Of a DNA stretch of 16,473 nucleotides, positions 1-6,671 are shown one piece after another (the stretch's first letter is position 1; each line of letters starts with the position of its first letter). A program made the translations under genes and the position numbers. Source of the DNA: an uncultured Phycisphaerales bacterium (GTDB taxonomy: Bacteria; Planctomycetota; Phycisphaerae; WQYP01); contig CAIPTQ010000063.1 in assembly GCA_903868035.1 (NCBI GenBank), positions 1 to 16,473 of the forward strand, written 5' to 3'. The notes under the pieces were generated by a model. It saw only the letters and a program-made list of their open reading frames with translations. It was not told where the DNA came from and made no database searches.

Positions 1-72
1 CTCCCGCTCCAACTCCGCAATCTTCGTGCCCGCCGCCACGCAACCAGGACATTCAGGAAGGATCGCATCCAT
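1..72 (-). CDS. IS66-like transposase, N-terminal 24 codons only (runs off the left edge)
   Basis: This minus-strand reading frame starts with ATG at 72 and is open to the window edge. The visible residues begin MDAILPECPGC and continue into a charged stretch ending KIAELERE. A short leader, then C-P-G-C, then the beginning of an A-x-L-E coiled coil is the usual opening of IS66-family transposases (TnpC). A GGAG ribosome binding site lies about 9 bases upstream. Only 24 codons are visible, so the DDE catalytic core cannot be checked and another zinc-ribbon or coiled-coil protein is possible. A 5-bp inverted repeat with a 3-base loop (86-98) lies just upstream. It sits 34 bp beyond the end of a truncated recombinase-like gene, which fits an insertion into or beside that gene. 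Confidence 0.5.
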   Translation of the reverse strand, partial: MDAILPECPGCVAAGTKIAELERE

Positions 73-106
73 GCCATTTCACTCCGCGTTCCAAACGCTA
101 GAGATA

Positions 107-667
107 TTATATGCACGGGCAAGGCGCTAAACAATTACAAACTGCCTTGAGCTGATCGCAGACGCCTTTTGCGGTGCCGCCTTTGACACCACTTTCCCCG
201 TACCACCGGCAGTACCTTTCCTTGGCTTCCTGAATAGACGCCTTGACCAAAGGTTTCACCGGGTTCGCTTCCGCATTTAGGGCGAGAGCTGTCGCAAGCC
301 GGAGTTTTTCCCTGCGTTCATTCTCCGCTTTTTCCAGGTTGGAGAGTTGGGAAGCGTCATCATCTTCGGTAGGTGTTTTGACCGTGGCCAGGTCAAAGGT
401 ATTTGGAGATTTGACGATGGCGAATTTTTCCCGATACCAGACGGGCTTCTTTTCTCCTCGCTTTTTGGCTTCAGCCTTGATCGTCTGCCATTGCGCCACG
501 AGCGGAACTAATTCGGCTTGTGCCGCACGCATTCCTTCGGGTGTATGGGGATGACGGAAGCGGAAAAATCTGGGCGTCCTTTCCTTGCTGTCTTCAGCGA
601 TCCAAGCCCCAAGTATCTTCACCCAGCACTGATTTTGTTCCGACCAAGTTAGGATCAAGTTCGCCAT
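107..667 (-). CDS. Truncated protein, possibly the N-terminal part of a tyrosine recombinase (integrase)
   Basis: 186 codons if translation starts at the ATG at 667, which has an AGGAG site 7 bases upstream; an in-frame start at 688 lacks one. I do not recognise the family firmly. The N-terminus (LTWSEQNQCWVK, then a FFRFR strand and a helix ending LVAQW) has the Trp-rich arm-domain pattern seen before the core-binding domain of many planctomycete tyrosine recombinases. Residues of about 140-180 resemble the start of a SAM-like core-binding helix bundle. The protein then stops after a Cys-rich tail, with no catalytic R-H-R-Y domain. If it is an integrase, the catalytic half has been lost, perhaps through the neighbouring IS66-like insertion. 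Its position next to a tRNA 3' fragment supports an integrase origin, but that is inference. It could instead be a small accessory gene. Confidence 0.4.
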   Translation of the reverse strand: MANLILTWSEQNQCWVKILGAWIAEDSKERTPRFFRFRHPHTPEGMRAAQAELVPLVAQWQTIKAEAKKRGEKKPVWYREKFAIVKSPNTFDLATVKTPTEDDDASQLSNLEKAENERREKLRLATALALNAEANPVKPLVKASIQEAKERYCRWYGESGVKGGTAKGVCDQLKAVCNCLAPCPCI

Positions 668-697
668 GTTGGTTCTCCTAAAAGCCAAGGCGACTCT

Positions 698-787
698 AAC
701 AATAAAAAATGGGGTTGCAACAATAAAAAAGCCAAACAGCGTATATTTTGCAATTATGAATGCGTTGTAAGTAGCTTAATTTGCAAT
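698..787. repeat. AT-rich strip with phased short repeats upstream of the integrase-like gene
   Basis: Two exact 12-bp direct repeats (aacaataaaaaa) start at 698 and 719, 21 bp apart. The palindromic hexamer TTGCAA occurs at 715-720, 748-753 and 781-786, each exactly 33 bp after the last; the second and third share the longer TTTGCAAT (747-754 and 780-787). Spacings of 21 and 33 bp are about two and three helical turns, so proteins bound here would sit on one face of the DNA. The strip lies between the integrase-like start codon and the tRNA fragment, where arm-type recombinase sites or repressor operators are normally found. The repeats are visible; their role is inferred. Confidence 0.45.
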
Positions 788-826
788 ACTTAATAATGCA
801 TATTCTGTAGTCCATAACATCCATGT

Positions 827-873
827 TTCGGTTCGGGACCAAGAGGCCGTAGGTTCAAATCCTATCGCCCCGA
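827..873 (+). pseudogene. 3' half of a tRNA-Pro(CGG) gene, probable attachment-site remnant
   Basis: From the anticodon loop onwards this reads as a tRNA: loop TTCGGGA at 832-838 with anticodon CGG (834-836), 3' anticodon stem CCAAG (839-843), 5-base variable loop, T stem GTAGG/CCTAT around the loop TTCAAAT (849-865), acceptor 3' strand CGCCCCG (866-872) and discriminator A (873). CCA is not encoded. Upstream of base 831 the anticodon stem is mismatched and there is no D arm or acceptor 5' strand (a CGGGGCG would be needed). The loop matches bacterial tRNA-Pro(CGG). A 3' half without a 5' half is the standard scar at the far end of an element integrated into a tRNA gene, so the element should extend to the left and host DNA should begin near 875. 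Confidence 0.8.
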
Positions 874-874
874 T

Positions 875-905
875 TAAAAACCCCTGTTAGATTATCCTGT
901 TTTTA
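875..905. terminator. A/T-rich inverted repeat downstream of the secreted-protein gene, weak bidirectional terminator candidate
   Basis: The 7-bp arms TAAAAAC (875-881) and GTTTTTA (899-905) are perfect inverted repeats around a 17-base loop, 9 bp past the stop codon of the minus-strand gene at 914. The arms would provide a U-run on either strand, but the stem has only one G-C pair, so termination strength is doubtful. It also directly abuts the tRNA fragment and could be part of the integration site. Confidence 0.25.
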
Positions 906-913
906 AGCTTGGA

Positions 914-2830
914 TTATCGCACTTTAAGCTCTACCGCCGTCCGTTGCACCACCGCTTTGGGCCCCCCCGTGGTGACTTCCACCACCACCGGACCGGAAAT
1001 TTTCGCCAATATTTCCGCGGAAACCGGCAGCGTCAGCGCCAGCGTTTTGTCCACCGCGACTGCCATAAACTCTTTTCCCGCAAGCACTTCCACGCCTTCG
1101 CCCGCGTTCGCCGGAGGCCGGATAATGCGCACCGTTCCCGCCAGTTCGCGCGGTGATATGTTATGTATTTTGATGGTGATCCCCTCCGCCCCCGCCGCCG
1201 CGCCTAACTCACACACTGGCAAGCGGTTACAACTCGCCACCCGCAGCAATCCCGCCAAATCTTCCGCGGTCCCGCCCTGCAAAACGTACATAACACTATC
1301 TGCCGCAGGCACATACACGTTGTCCCCCCAACGGCAATCCACCGGCGCCCCCGCCGCGTCCACCACCCGTAGCGCCTTGGCATCATCGGCCACCAGCAAA
1401 TTGGCATAAGTCACGGTGTCATCTGACTTTACAGGCGTCACCTCCGTCCGCGTCCGCGCCAGCGACGGATACAACGCATCTATATCCGTTCCCGCCGAAA
1501 ATCCCGCCACCGCCGCCACCGCATACCCATCCCCCTGGAACACCGCCACAAACGGCAGCGCCGTCGTATCCGGCGCGTTCCTATCCGCTGTCGGCACAGT
1601 CACTTGCAATCGCTGTATGAAAACGCTTCCCCCCAGCAAATGCGCCGCCACCCCATGATCCGCCTCCGGCCCCGGCACCCCCACCCACGCCGCCCCCGCC
1701 GCCATCCCCGCCGCCGCCGGCGCCCACGCCTTCCCTGGCATCGGCGGAAGTACATATAACGGCAGCTTTTTCTTGTCCAAATACTGCTTGGCCACCACCG
1801 GTTCCCCCGCCGCATCCGCCAAAGCCAGGCCGTCCACATATGCCGTAAGTTGAGCATCCGCAAGCCATTGCGCTGTCAGCCCCGCCGAGCCTGCGCCCAG
1901 CAGCGCCACCTTTTTGTCCGCCTTTTTTGCGGCTGCATAACCGGCCAAATAGTAGGCGACAAAAGTGCTTTTTTGCGCGTCCGACACCGTTCCTGAATCC
2001 GTCGCGGGAACAATCACCAGCGCGATTACCGCGCCTTGGGCGCGTTTGATGGCATCCTCAATATATGCCCTAAACGCTGATATTGAGGACATTTCGCCCC
2101 CATTTCCCCCCCCCGTACCCACCACGACCCGCAGGATAATTCCCGCCTTGATTTTGGCCGCCTCCGCCAAACATGCATCAATTTCCCGGACCCCGGCGCC
2201 CGTGGAAGCGCCAAAACCCAATCCGACATTTTTGGCCGGGTCGAAGGAAAAACGTTCGTCGATGACAAAGCGCCGCACGGAAGTCTGTGCCACATAATCA
2301 CTTAGGTAACCCGGATGGCGGACGGCTGCGGGGGGAAGCAAGGCGACCCAAGGCGGTTCTTCGGCAATGCCGGGGGCCAAGGCGGTGCGTGGCGCGAAGA
2401 TCGCCTCCAGACCGGGATCGCGCGCGGCACCAGGAATGGCCGTGATCGCCCCGCCAGATCGCCAGCGCAGTTCATAAGTGCCTGCGGCGCCAAATGTTAC
2501 CTTGAGTGGAATGTTGGCGCGCCGCCCCGCCCCAACTTGCGCAGCGGCGATGGGTGTGACGGAAAGGATTTTGAAATCGCCGGCACCGGGCGGGCCGGTG
2601 TGCGTGCCGAAGAGAATATCGCCGGAAAGCTCGGCGGCATTGGGTGCAGGATTGTCAACGAGGACGGTGAGGGTGGCTTCATCCTTGACGTAGTAAATGC
2701 CAGACTCGTGATTGGGCTGGTCCCACGAGAGGCGGAGCGGAGCGGGAGGCGCGGCGAGGGCGGCGTTGGGGAGAAGAGCGGCGAGGGCGCAGAGGAGGCG
2801 GCGATGTGCCGCAGTGGGGTGATGGGGCAT
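914..2830 (-). CDS. Large secreted protein of unknown function with a barrel-like central region
   Basis: About 638 residues from the ATG at 2830. The frame stays open to a TTG at 2884, but the signal peptide is best placed with the ATG at 2830 or 2848. Residues 1-27 form an export signal (RR, then a Leu/Ala core ending AALAA). Residues of about 30-130 look like a beta-sandwich domain (LRLSWDQPNHESGIYY; GTYELRWRSGG). Residues of about 170-410 alternate beta strands and helices (VGLGFGAST; AGIILRVVVGTGGG; ALVIVPATDSG), as in a TIM-barrel glycoside-hydrolase-like fold, but I see no clear catalytic Glu pair. The C-terminal 230 residues are again beta-rich. The product is probably periplasmic or surface-located, and the fold assignment is tentative. 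It lies downstream of purD on the same strand with a gap of about 160 bp, so it may have its own promoter. Confidence 0.7.
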   Translation of the reverse strand: MPHHPTAAHRRLLCALAALLPNAALAAPPAPLRLSWDQPNHESGIYYVKDEATLTVLVDNPAPNAAELSGDILFGTHTGPPGAGDFKILSVTPIAAAQVGAGRRANIPLKVTFGAAGTYELRWRSGGAITAIPGAARDPGLEAIFAPRTALAPGIAEEPPWVALLPPAAVRHPGYLSDYVAQTSVRRFVIDERFSFDPAKNVGLGFGASTGAGVREIDACLAEAAKIKAGIILRVVVGTGGGNGGEMSSISAFRAYIEDAIKRAQGAVIALVIVPATDSGTVSDAQKSTFVAYYLAGYAAAKKADKKVALLGAGSAGLTAQWLADAQLTAYVDGLALADAAGEPVVAKQYLDKKKLPLYVLPPMPGKAWAPAAAGMAAGAAWVGVPGPEADHGVAAHLLGGSVFIQRLQVTVPTADRNAPDTTALPFVAVFQGDGYAVAAVAGFSAGTDIDALYPSLARTRTEVTPVKSDDTVTYANLLVADDAKALRVVDAAGAPVDCRWGDNVYVPAADSVMYVLQGGTAEDLAGLLRVASCNRLPVCELGAAAGAEGITIKIHNISPRELAGTVRIIRPPANAGEGVEVLAGKEFMAVAVDKTLALTLPVSAEILAKISGPVVVEVTTGGPKAVVQRTAVELKVR

Positions 2831-2990
2831 GAGTCGTCCGTGACGCATGTAGAAGGTTGTAATGAGACGGCGTGCGGGATGCAAGCGTGGATGGGAGGAA
2901 TTTCACGCGGCAAGAAGCATGAAGCAATAGAATGCCGTGCAGTCCAGTGGCACCAGTCATATAGGAGATGCGACATGCGCGACACCCGCG

Positions 2991-4262
2991 TTACTTGGCG
3001 CCGATGTCCTTGCGGTATTGCATGCCTTCAAAGTGGATGTGGGAGATGGCCTGGTGGGCGCGGGCGCGGGCTTCGGCGAGGGTGGCGCCCAGGGAGGTGA
3101 TGCTCAGGACGCGGCCGCCGCTGGTGAGGAGTTTGCCGTCCTTCATCGTAGTGCCGGCGTGGAAGATGTGGGTGGCTTCGGTTTTCGCGGCGGCATCGAG
3201 GCCGGTGATTTCAACGCCCTTGCGCACCTGGTCGTCGGGCTTCCAGCCGTAGCCTTCGGAGGCGAGGACGACGCAGACGGCACTGCGTTCATCCCATTCC
3301 AGCGAGATCTGGTCGAGCCGGCCTTCGATGGTGGCGAGCATGATTTGGACGAGGTCGGATTTCAGGCGCAGCATGAGGGGCTGGCATTCGGGGTCGCCGA
3401 AGCGGGCATTGAACTCGAGGACTTTCGGGCCGCCGGCAGTGAGCATCAGGCCGGTGTAGAGAATGCCGCGGTAGTCGATTTCGTGGCGGCGGAGGGTGTC
3501 CATGAGGGGGACGATGGTTTCGCGCTGGACCTTGTCGAGGACGGCATCGGTGAGGAGGGGCGCGGGGGAGTAGGCGCCCATGCCGCCGGTGTTGGGGCCG
3601 GTGTCGTGGTCGCCGATGCGTTTGTGGTCCTGGGCGCCTTCGAGGAGGTAGGCGTTGGTGCCGTCGACGAACGCGAGGAGGGAAATCTCGGGTCCGTCGA
3701 GGCGTTCCTCGATGACGATGGTGTTGCCCGCGTCGCCGAAGTGTTTGCGTTCCATGATTTTGCGGACGGCATCGAGGGCTTCGACGGGGTCGTGGCACAT
3801 GAGGACGCCCTTGCCCTTGGCCAGGCCGGCGGCCTTGACGACGAGGGGCTCCATGCGGGTTTCGACGTAAGCGATGGCGGCTTTTAGGTTGGTGAAGATT
3901 TTGCCCTCGGCGGTGGGGATGCCGGCGTCGCGCATCATTTTTTTTGAGAAAGCCTTGTCAGCTTCGAGCTGGGCACCGGCGCGGGTGGGACCGAAGGCGG
4001 GGATGCCTTTTTCATTCAGGGCATCCACCAAGCCCAGGGCCAGGGGATCTTCGGGGCCGACAACGACCAGACCGGCCTTGCAGTCGAGCGCGGCTTTGAC
4101 GAGGGCGGGGATGTCGTTGGCCTTGAGGGGAAGGAGTTCGCCAAGGCGGGCCATGCCCGGATTGCCGGGGGCGATGAAGAGGCGGTCGCAGAGGGGCGAC
4201 TGCTTGATCTTCCAGGCGAGGGAGTGTTCACGGCCACCGGAGCCAACGAGGAGGATATTCAT
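2991..4262 (-). CDS. purD: Phosphoribosylamine-glycine ligase (GAR synthetase)
   Basis: 423 residues, the usual PurD length. The enzyme joins glycine to 5-phosphoribosylamine with ATP in the second step of cytosolic purine synthesis. It begins MNILLVGSGGREHSLAWK, the conserved N-domain loop; PGNPGMA (about 32) and GPEDPLALGLVDAL (about 70) follow. The ATP-grasp region contains DKAFSKKMMRDAGIPTA, VKAAGLAKGKGV and QDHKRIGDHDTGPNTGGMG, and the metal-binding signature EFNARFGDPE is intact. The frame is open upstream to 4685, but homology begins at 4262. The Shine-Dalgarno site is weak (GTGAAG). A 7-bp hairpin with a GGAG loop (4289-4306) lies 26 bp upstream of the start, in the leader if transcription starts further out. 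An A8 run on the coding strand (3945-3938) does not break the frame. It is divergent from the TPR/alpha-CTD gene. Confidence 0.97.
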   Translation of the reverse strand: MNILLVGSGGREHSLAWKIKQSPLCDRLFIAPGNPGMARLGELLPLKANDIPALVKAALDCKAGLVVVGPEDPLALGLVDALNEKGIPAFGPTRAGAQLEADKAFSKKMMRDAGIPTAEGKIFTNLKAAIAYVETRMEPLVVKAAGLAKGKGVLMCHDPVEALDAVRKIMERKHFGDAGNTIVIEERLDGPEISLLAFVDGTNAYLLEGAQDHKRIGDHDTGPNTGGMGAYSPAPLLTDAVLDKVQRETIVPLMDTLRRHEIDYRGILYTGLMLTAGGPKVLEFNARFGDPECQPLMLRLKSDLVQIMLATIEGRLDQISLEWDERSAVCVVLASEGYGWKPDDQVRKGVEITGLDAAAKTEATHIFHAGTTMKDGKLLTSGGRVLSITSLGATLAEARARAHQAISHIHFEGMQYRKDIGAK

Positions 4263-4404
4263 GACTTCACACAGTAATTGCAGGAACCCCGCCGGGGAGC
4301 CGGCGGAACGGGGGGTATGATACAAGTGGGCGGGGGATGATGCCACGGTGGGCGAAAAGTCGGCGGATGGCGGTCGATTGCGGTGATTCGTCTTTGTCCC
4401 CGAT

Positions 4405-4433
4405 TTGCCCTCAGGCGGCAAGTGGGGTATGTT
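4405..4433 (+). promoter_or_regulatory. Candidate sigma-70-type promoter for the TPR/alpha-CTD gene
   Basis: TTGCCC (4405-4410) and TATGTT (4428-4433) are separated by exactly 17 bases and lie about 60-75 bp upstream of the start codon in the divergent region with purD. The spacing is ideal and each hexamer is close to consensus. No transcription start is known, so this is a pattern match only. Confidence 0.4.
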
Positions 4434-4509
4434 ACGTGATTCGCGTGCCCCCGGTAGATGTGCCGCCGGGCGCGTTGGGTAAGCCGCTCTTATGACAGGA
4501 ACCGTGCGC

Positions 4510-5436
4510 ATGACGCAAGTTGCCGAAACGACCGGAATGCAGGAAACCACGCGCGACATCGCGCAGGCCAGGCAGTGCTTCGACGCCGCGCTCAAGGCGC
4601 TGGCCAACGGGCAGATCGAGATGGCCATCGACCGCCTCGACGAGGCCCACGAGCTGGACCACGAGAACGAGGAAGTGATGTTCAAGCTCGCCTACCTGCT
4701 GGACTTGCGCGGCTCCGACGAGCGGGCCATCCAGATTTACGAGATTCTGGCCGACCGCCGGCCCGTGCGCGAGGGCGTGCTGATCAACCTGTCGATCCTG
4801 TATGAGGACCGGGGCCGGTACGACGACGCGGACACCTGCCTCCAGCGGCTGCTGTCGGTGAATCCGAATCATCCGCGGGGCAAGCTGTACCAGAAGGATG
4901 TGGATTCGTCGCTGTCGATGATGTACGACGAGGACACCGAGAAGCGCGCCGAGAAGCGCAACGCGCTGCTCGAGACGCCGGTGACGGATTTCGAGCTCTC
5001 CGTGCGGGCGCGCAACTGCCTCAAGAAGATGAACATCCGCACGCTGGGCGACCTGCTGAAGATCACCGAGGCCGAACTGCTGGGCTACAAGAACTTCGGC
5101 GAAACCTCGCTGGAGGAAATCCGCGGCATGCTGACCAACAAGGGGCTGCGCCTGGGCCAGGCCCTCGAAGAGCAGCAGAGCCAGGCCCGCAAGGATCTGC
5201 TCAAGACGGTCGCGGCCAACGTGCCCGAGCAGGTGCTCAACAAGAACGTCAACGAGTTGGAGCTTTCGGTGCGGTCGCGCAAGGCGCTCCAGCGGCTGGG
5301 CATCAACACCGTGGGCGAACTGGCGACGCGCACCGAGGCCGAGCTCCTGGGCGTGAAAAACTTTGGCCAGACCAGCCTGCTGGAAATCAAGCAGCGGCTG
5401 ACGGAACTGGGCCTGGGCCTCCGCAAGCTCGACTAG
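4510..5436 (+). CDS. TPR protein with two RNA polymerase alpha C-terminal-domain-like modules
   Basis: 308 residues from ATG 4510, which has AGGA about 10 bases upstream; an in-frame ATG at 4492 gives 314 and the numbering used here. Residues of about 20-150 are TPR-like helical repeats (CFDAALKALANGQIEMAIDR; AIQIYEILADRRP; YDDADTCLQRLLSVNPNHP). Residues 161-225 and 250-314 are two copies of the RpoA C-terminal domain: ELSVRARNCLKK with ELLGYKNFGETSLEEI, and ELSVRSRKALQR with ELLGVKNFGQTSLLEI. The Arg matching E. coli alpha R265, a main UP-element contact, is kept in both; the N268 equivalent is kept only in the first; K298 is Thr in both. There is no alpha N-terminal domain, so this is not RpoA. 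It is probably a cytoplasmic DNA- or polymerase-binding factor; the function is unproven. It probably heads a row with leuD and the YlbF gene; a 5-bp hairpin (5440-5453) follows the stop. Confidence 0.9.
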   Translation: MTQVAETTGMQETTRDIAQARQCFDAALKALANGQIEMAIDRLDEAHELDHENEEVMFKLAYLLDLRGSDERAIQIYEILADRRPVREGVLINLSILYEDRGRYDDADTCLQRLLSVNPNHPRGKLYQKDVDSSLSMMYDEDTEKRAEKRNALLETPVTDFELSVRARNCLKKMNIRTLGDLLKITEAELLGYKNFGETSLEEIRGMLTNKGLRLGQALEEQQSQARKDLLKTVAANVPEQVLNKNVNELELSVRSRKALQRLGINTVGELATRTEAELLGVKNFGQTSLLEIKQRLTELGLGLRKLD

Positions 5437-5523
5437 CCCGGCGTGGCAACGCCCGGCAAGATGTGGAGCGCAACCAAACCTCCCGCATCCTCATTTACGC
5501 GTTCTCCTCCTCAGGAGCCCCCC

Positions 5524-6090
5524 ATGAATAAGATCATCCGCGGCAAGGCCTACGTCCTGGGCGACAACATCGACACCGACCAGATCATCCCCGCCGGCTG
5601 GCTCAAGCTGTCCACCACCGACCCCGAGGAACGCAAGCTCTATGGCAAGTACGCCATGTCCGGCGTGCCACAGGGCCAGAGCGGCCTGCCCACTGGCACA
5701 ATCCCGTTCATCACCCCGGGCACGACCCGTTCGGACTTCACGATTGTCATCGGCGGCAAGAACTTCGGCTGCGGCTCCTCGCGCGAACACGCCCCGCTGG
5801 CGATCGCCGAGGCGGGCGCGACGTGCGTGGTGGCGGAATTTTACGCCCGCATATTTTTCCGGAACTGCGTCAACGGCGGGTATCTGGTCCCCTTTGAAAG
5901 CGAGAAGCGGCTGGTCGAGGAAATCAAGACCGGCGACGAACTGGTCATCGACATCGCCCAGTCCACGCTGACCAACGTCACGCAGGGCAACAAGGTTTAC
6001 ACCTTGAAGCCGCTGGGCGACGTGGCCCCGATCATCGAAGCCGGCGGGGTGTTTGACTACGCCCAGCAGGCGGGCATGATGGCCAAATGA
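5524..6090 (+). CDS. leuD: 3-isopropylmalate dehydratase small subunit
   Basis: 188 residues with an AGGAG site before ATG 5524. With the large subunit LeuC it isomerises 2-isopropylmalate to 3-isopropylmalate in leucine biosynthesis; the small subunit forms the swivelling substrate-recognition domain. Clear signatures are GDNIDTDQIIPA (13-24), NFGCGSSREHAP (80-91) and FYARIFFRNCVNGGYLVPF (106-124). The length fits the compact archaeal/bacterial LeuD group (about 160-200 residues). That group includes homoaconitase-like small subunits, so specificity for isopropylmalate is the likeliest reading but not proven. LeuC is not in the window and must be elsewhere. The gene is 87 bp after the TPR/alpha-CTD gene and 58 bp before the YlbF gene on the same strand, so joint transcription is plausible. 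Confidence 0.92.
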   Translation: MNKIIRGKAYVLGDNIDTDQIIPAGWLKLSTTDPEERKLYGKYAMSGVPQGQSGLPTGTIPFITPGTTRSDFTIVIGGKNFGCGSSREHAPLAIAEAGATCVVAEFYARIFFRNCVNGGYLVPFESEKRLVEEIKTGDELVIDIAQSTLTNVTQGNKVYTLKPLGDVAPIIEAGGVFDYAQQAGMMAK

Positions 6091-6148
6091 TAACTTATGC
6101 CTGACCGGTTGCGGCAAATCCGGGCACTTTTTTCATGGAGACTCACAC

Positions 6149-6553
6149 GTGGCAGATACGCAGGACATCCTCAAGGCGGCAAGCGGGTTGGGGGCGCTGG
6201 TCGCGACGCATCCGGCGGTGGCCGGCTACCGGGAGATCATTCGCCAACTGGACCTGGATGTGGCCGCCAAGGCGCTGTTGCAGCAGTACGAGCAGTTGAT
6301 CGAGGTGCTCTCGATGAAAGAGGCGCAGATGCAGCCCATCGAGGTGGCCGAGAAGCGGCAGTTCGAGCAGATGCAGCAGGCGATCATGATGAACCAGACG
6401 CTCAAGAAATTCGGCGGCGCCCAGCAGCAATACATGGAGCTGATGAAACAGGTGCAGGAAGCCATCAACACGGGCATGACGGGCAAGGCCCCCGCGGCGG
6501 AAGTCGCGGCACCCGCGGCGGCCCCGGCGAGCAAGATCATCCTGGAAACGTGA
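6149..6553 (+). CDS. YlbF/YmcA-family (Com_YlbF) helical protein
   Basis: 134 residues starting with GTG at 6149, preceded by GGAG 9 bases upstream. The body is a continuous set of amphipathic helices (GLGALVATHPAVAGYREIIR; LDLDVAAKALLQQYEQLIEV; MKEAQMQPIEVAEKRQFEQM) followed by an Ala/Pro-rich tail. The pattern A-x-H-P-x-V-x-x-Y-r, then d-x-x-A-x-x-L-l-x-x-Y, matches the YlbF/YmcA family. In Bacillus subtilis YlbF works with YmcA and YaaT in RNase Y-dependent mRNA processing; in planctomycetes the role is unknown, and no YmcA or YaaT gene is adjacent. It probably ends the plus-strand row, since a palindromic repeat and a convergent gene follow. Confidence 0.75.
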   Translation: MADTQDILKAASGLGALVATHPAVAGYREIIRQLDLDVAAKALLQQYEQLIEVLSMKEAQMQPIEVAEKRQFEQMQQAIMMNQTLKKFGGAQQQYMELMKQVQEAINTGMTGKAPAAEVAAPAAAPASKIILET

Positions 6554-6560
6554 CGCAAAA

Positions 6561-6670
6561 ACTTTCGGAGCCGCGACCGTCAGGGAGCGACCGGACCGCG
6601 CCGGCCCCATAGGGGGGAGGCGAAAGACAGGCTAAAGCCTGTACTACGAACGGAATGCGTCAGACCGCAT
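6561..6670. repeat. REP-like palindromic intergenic repeat between convergent genes
   Basis: The 118-bp space between two convergent genes holds ACAGGCT-AA-AGCCTGT (6627-6642, perfect 7-bp arms) and ATGCG/CGCAT around a 6-base loop (6655-6670). A GC-rich block beginning tcggagccgcgacc (6565-6578) precedes them; its start, tcggagccgcga, recurs in the palindromic element at 10815-10826. Palindromes between convergent genes can act as terminators in both directions, but there is no good T-run. The shared block suggests a dispersed family. Confidence 0.5.
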
Positions 6671-6671
6671 A

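Noticed and set aside
827..873. Functional or split tRNA-Pro gene
   Set aside because: No acceptor 5' strand, D arm or matching anticodon 5' strand was found upstream or downstream on reading the window, so it is treated as a fragment.
2831..2884. TTG start at 2884 for the large secreted protein
   Set aside because: It would put 18 residues before the signal peptide; ATG 2830 or 2848 gives a normal export signal.
2937..3887. 316-codon open frame on the plus strand inside purD
   Set aside because: Typical Gly/Asp/Val/Ala-rich shadow of a high-GC gene; purD on the other strand is certain.
3938..3945. A8 slippery run in purD (programmed frameshift or pseudogene)
   Set aside because: The PurD frame is intact on both sides with all motifs and normal length, so there is no need for a frameshift.
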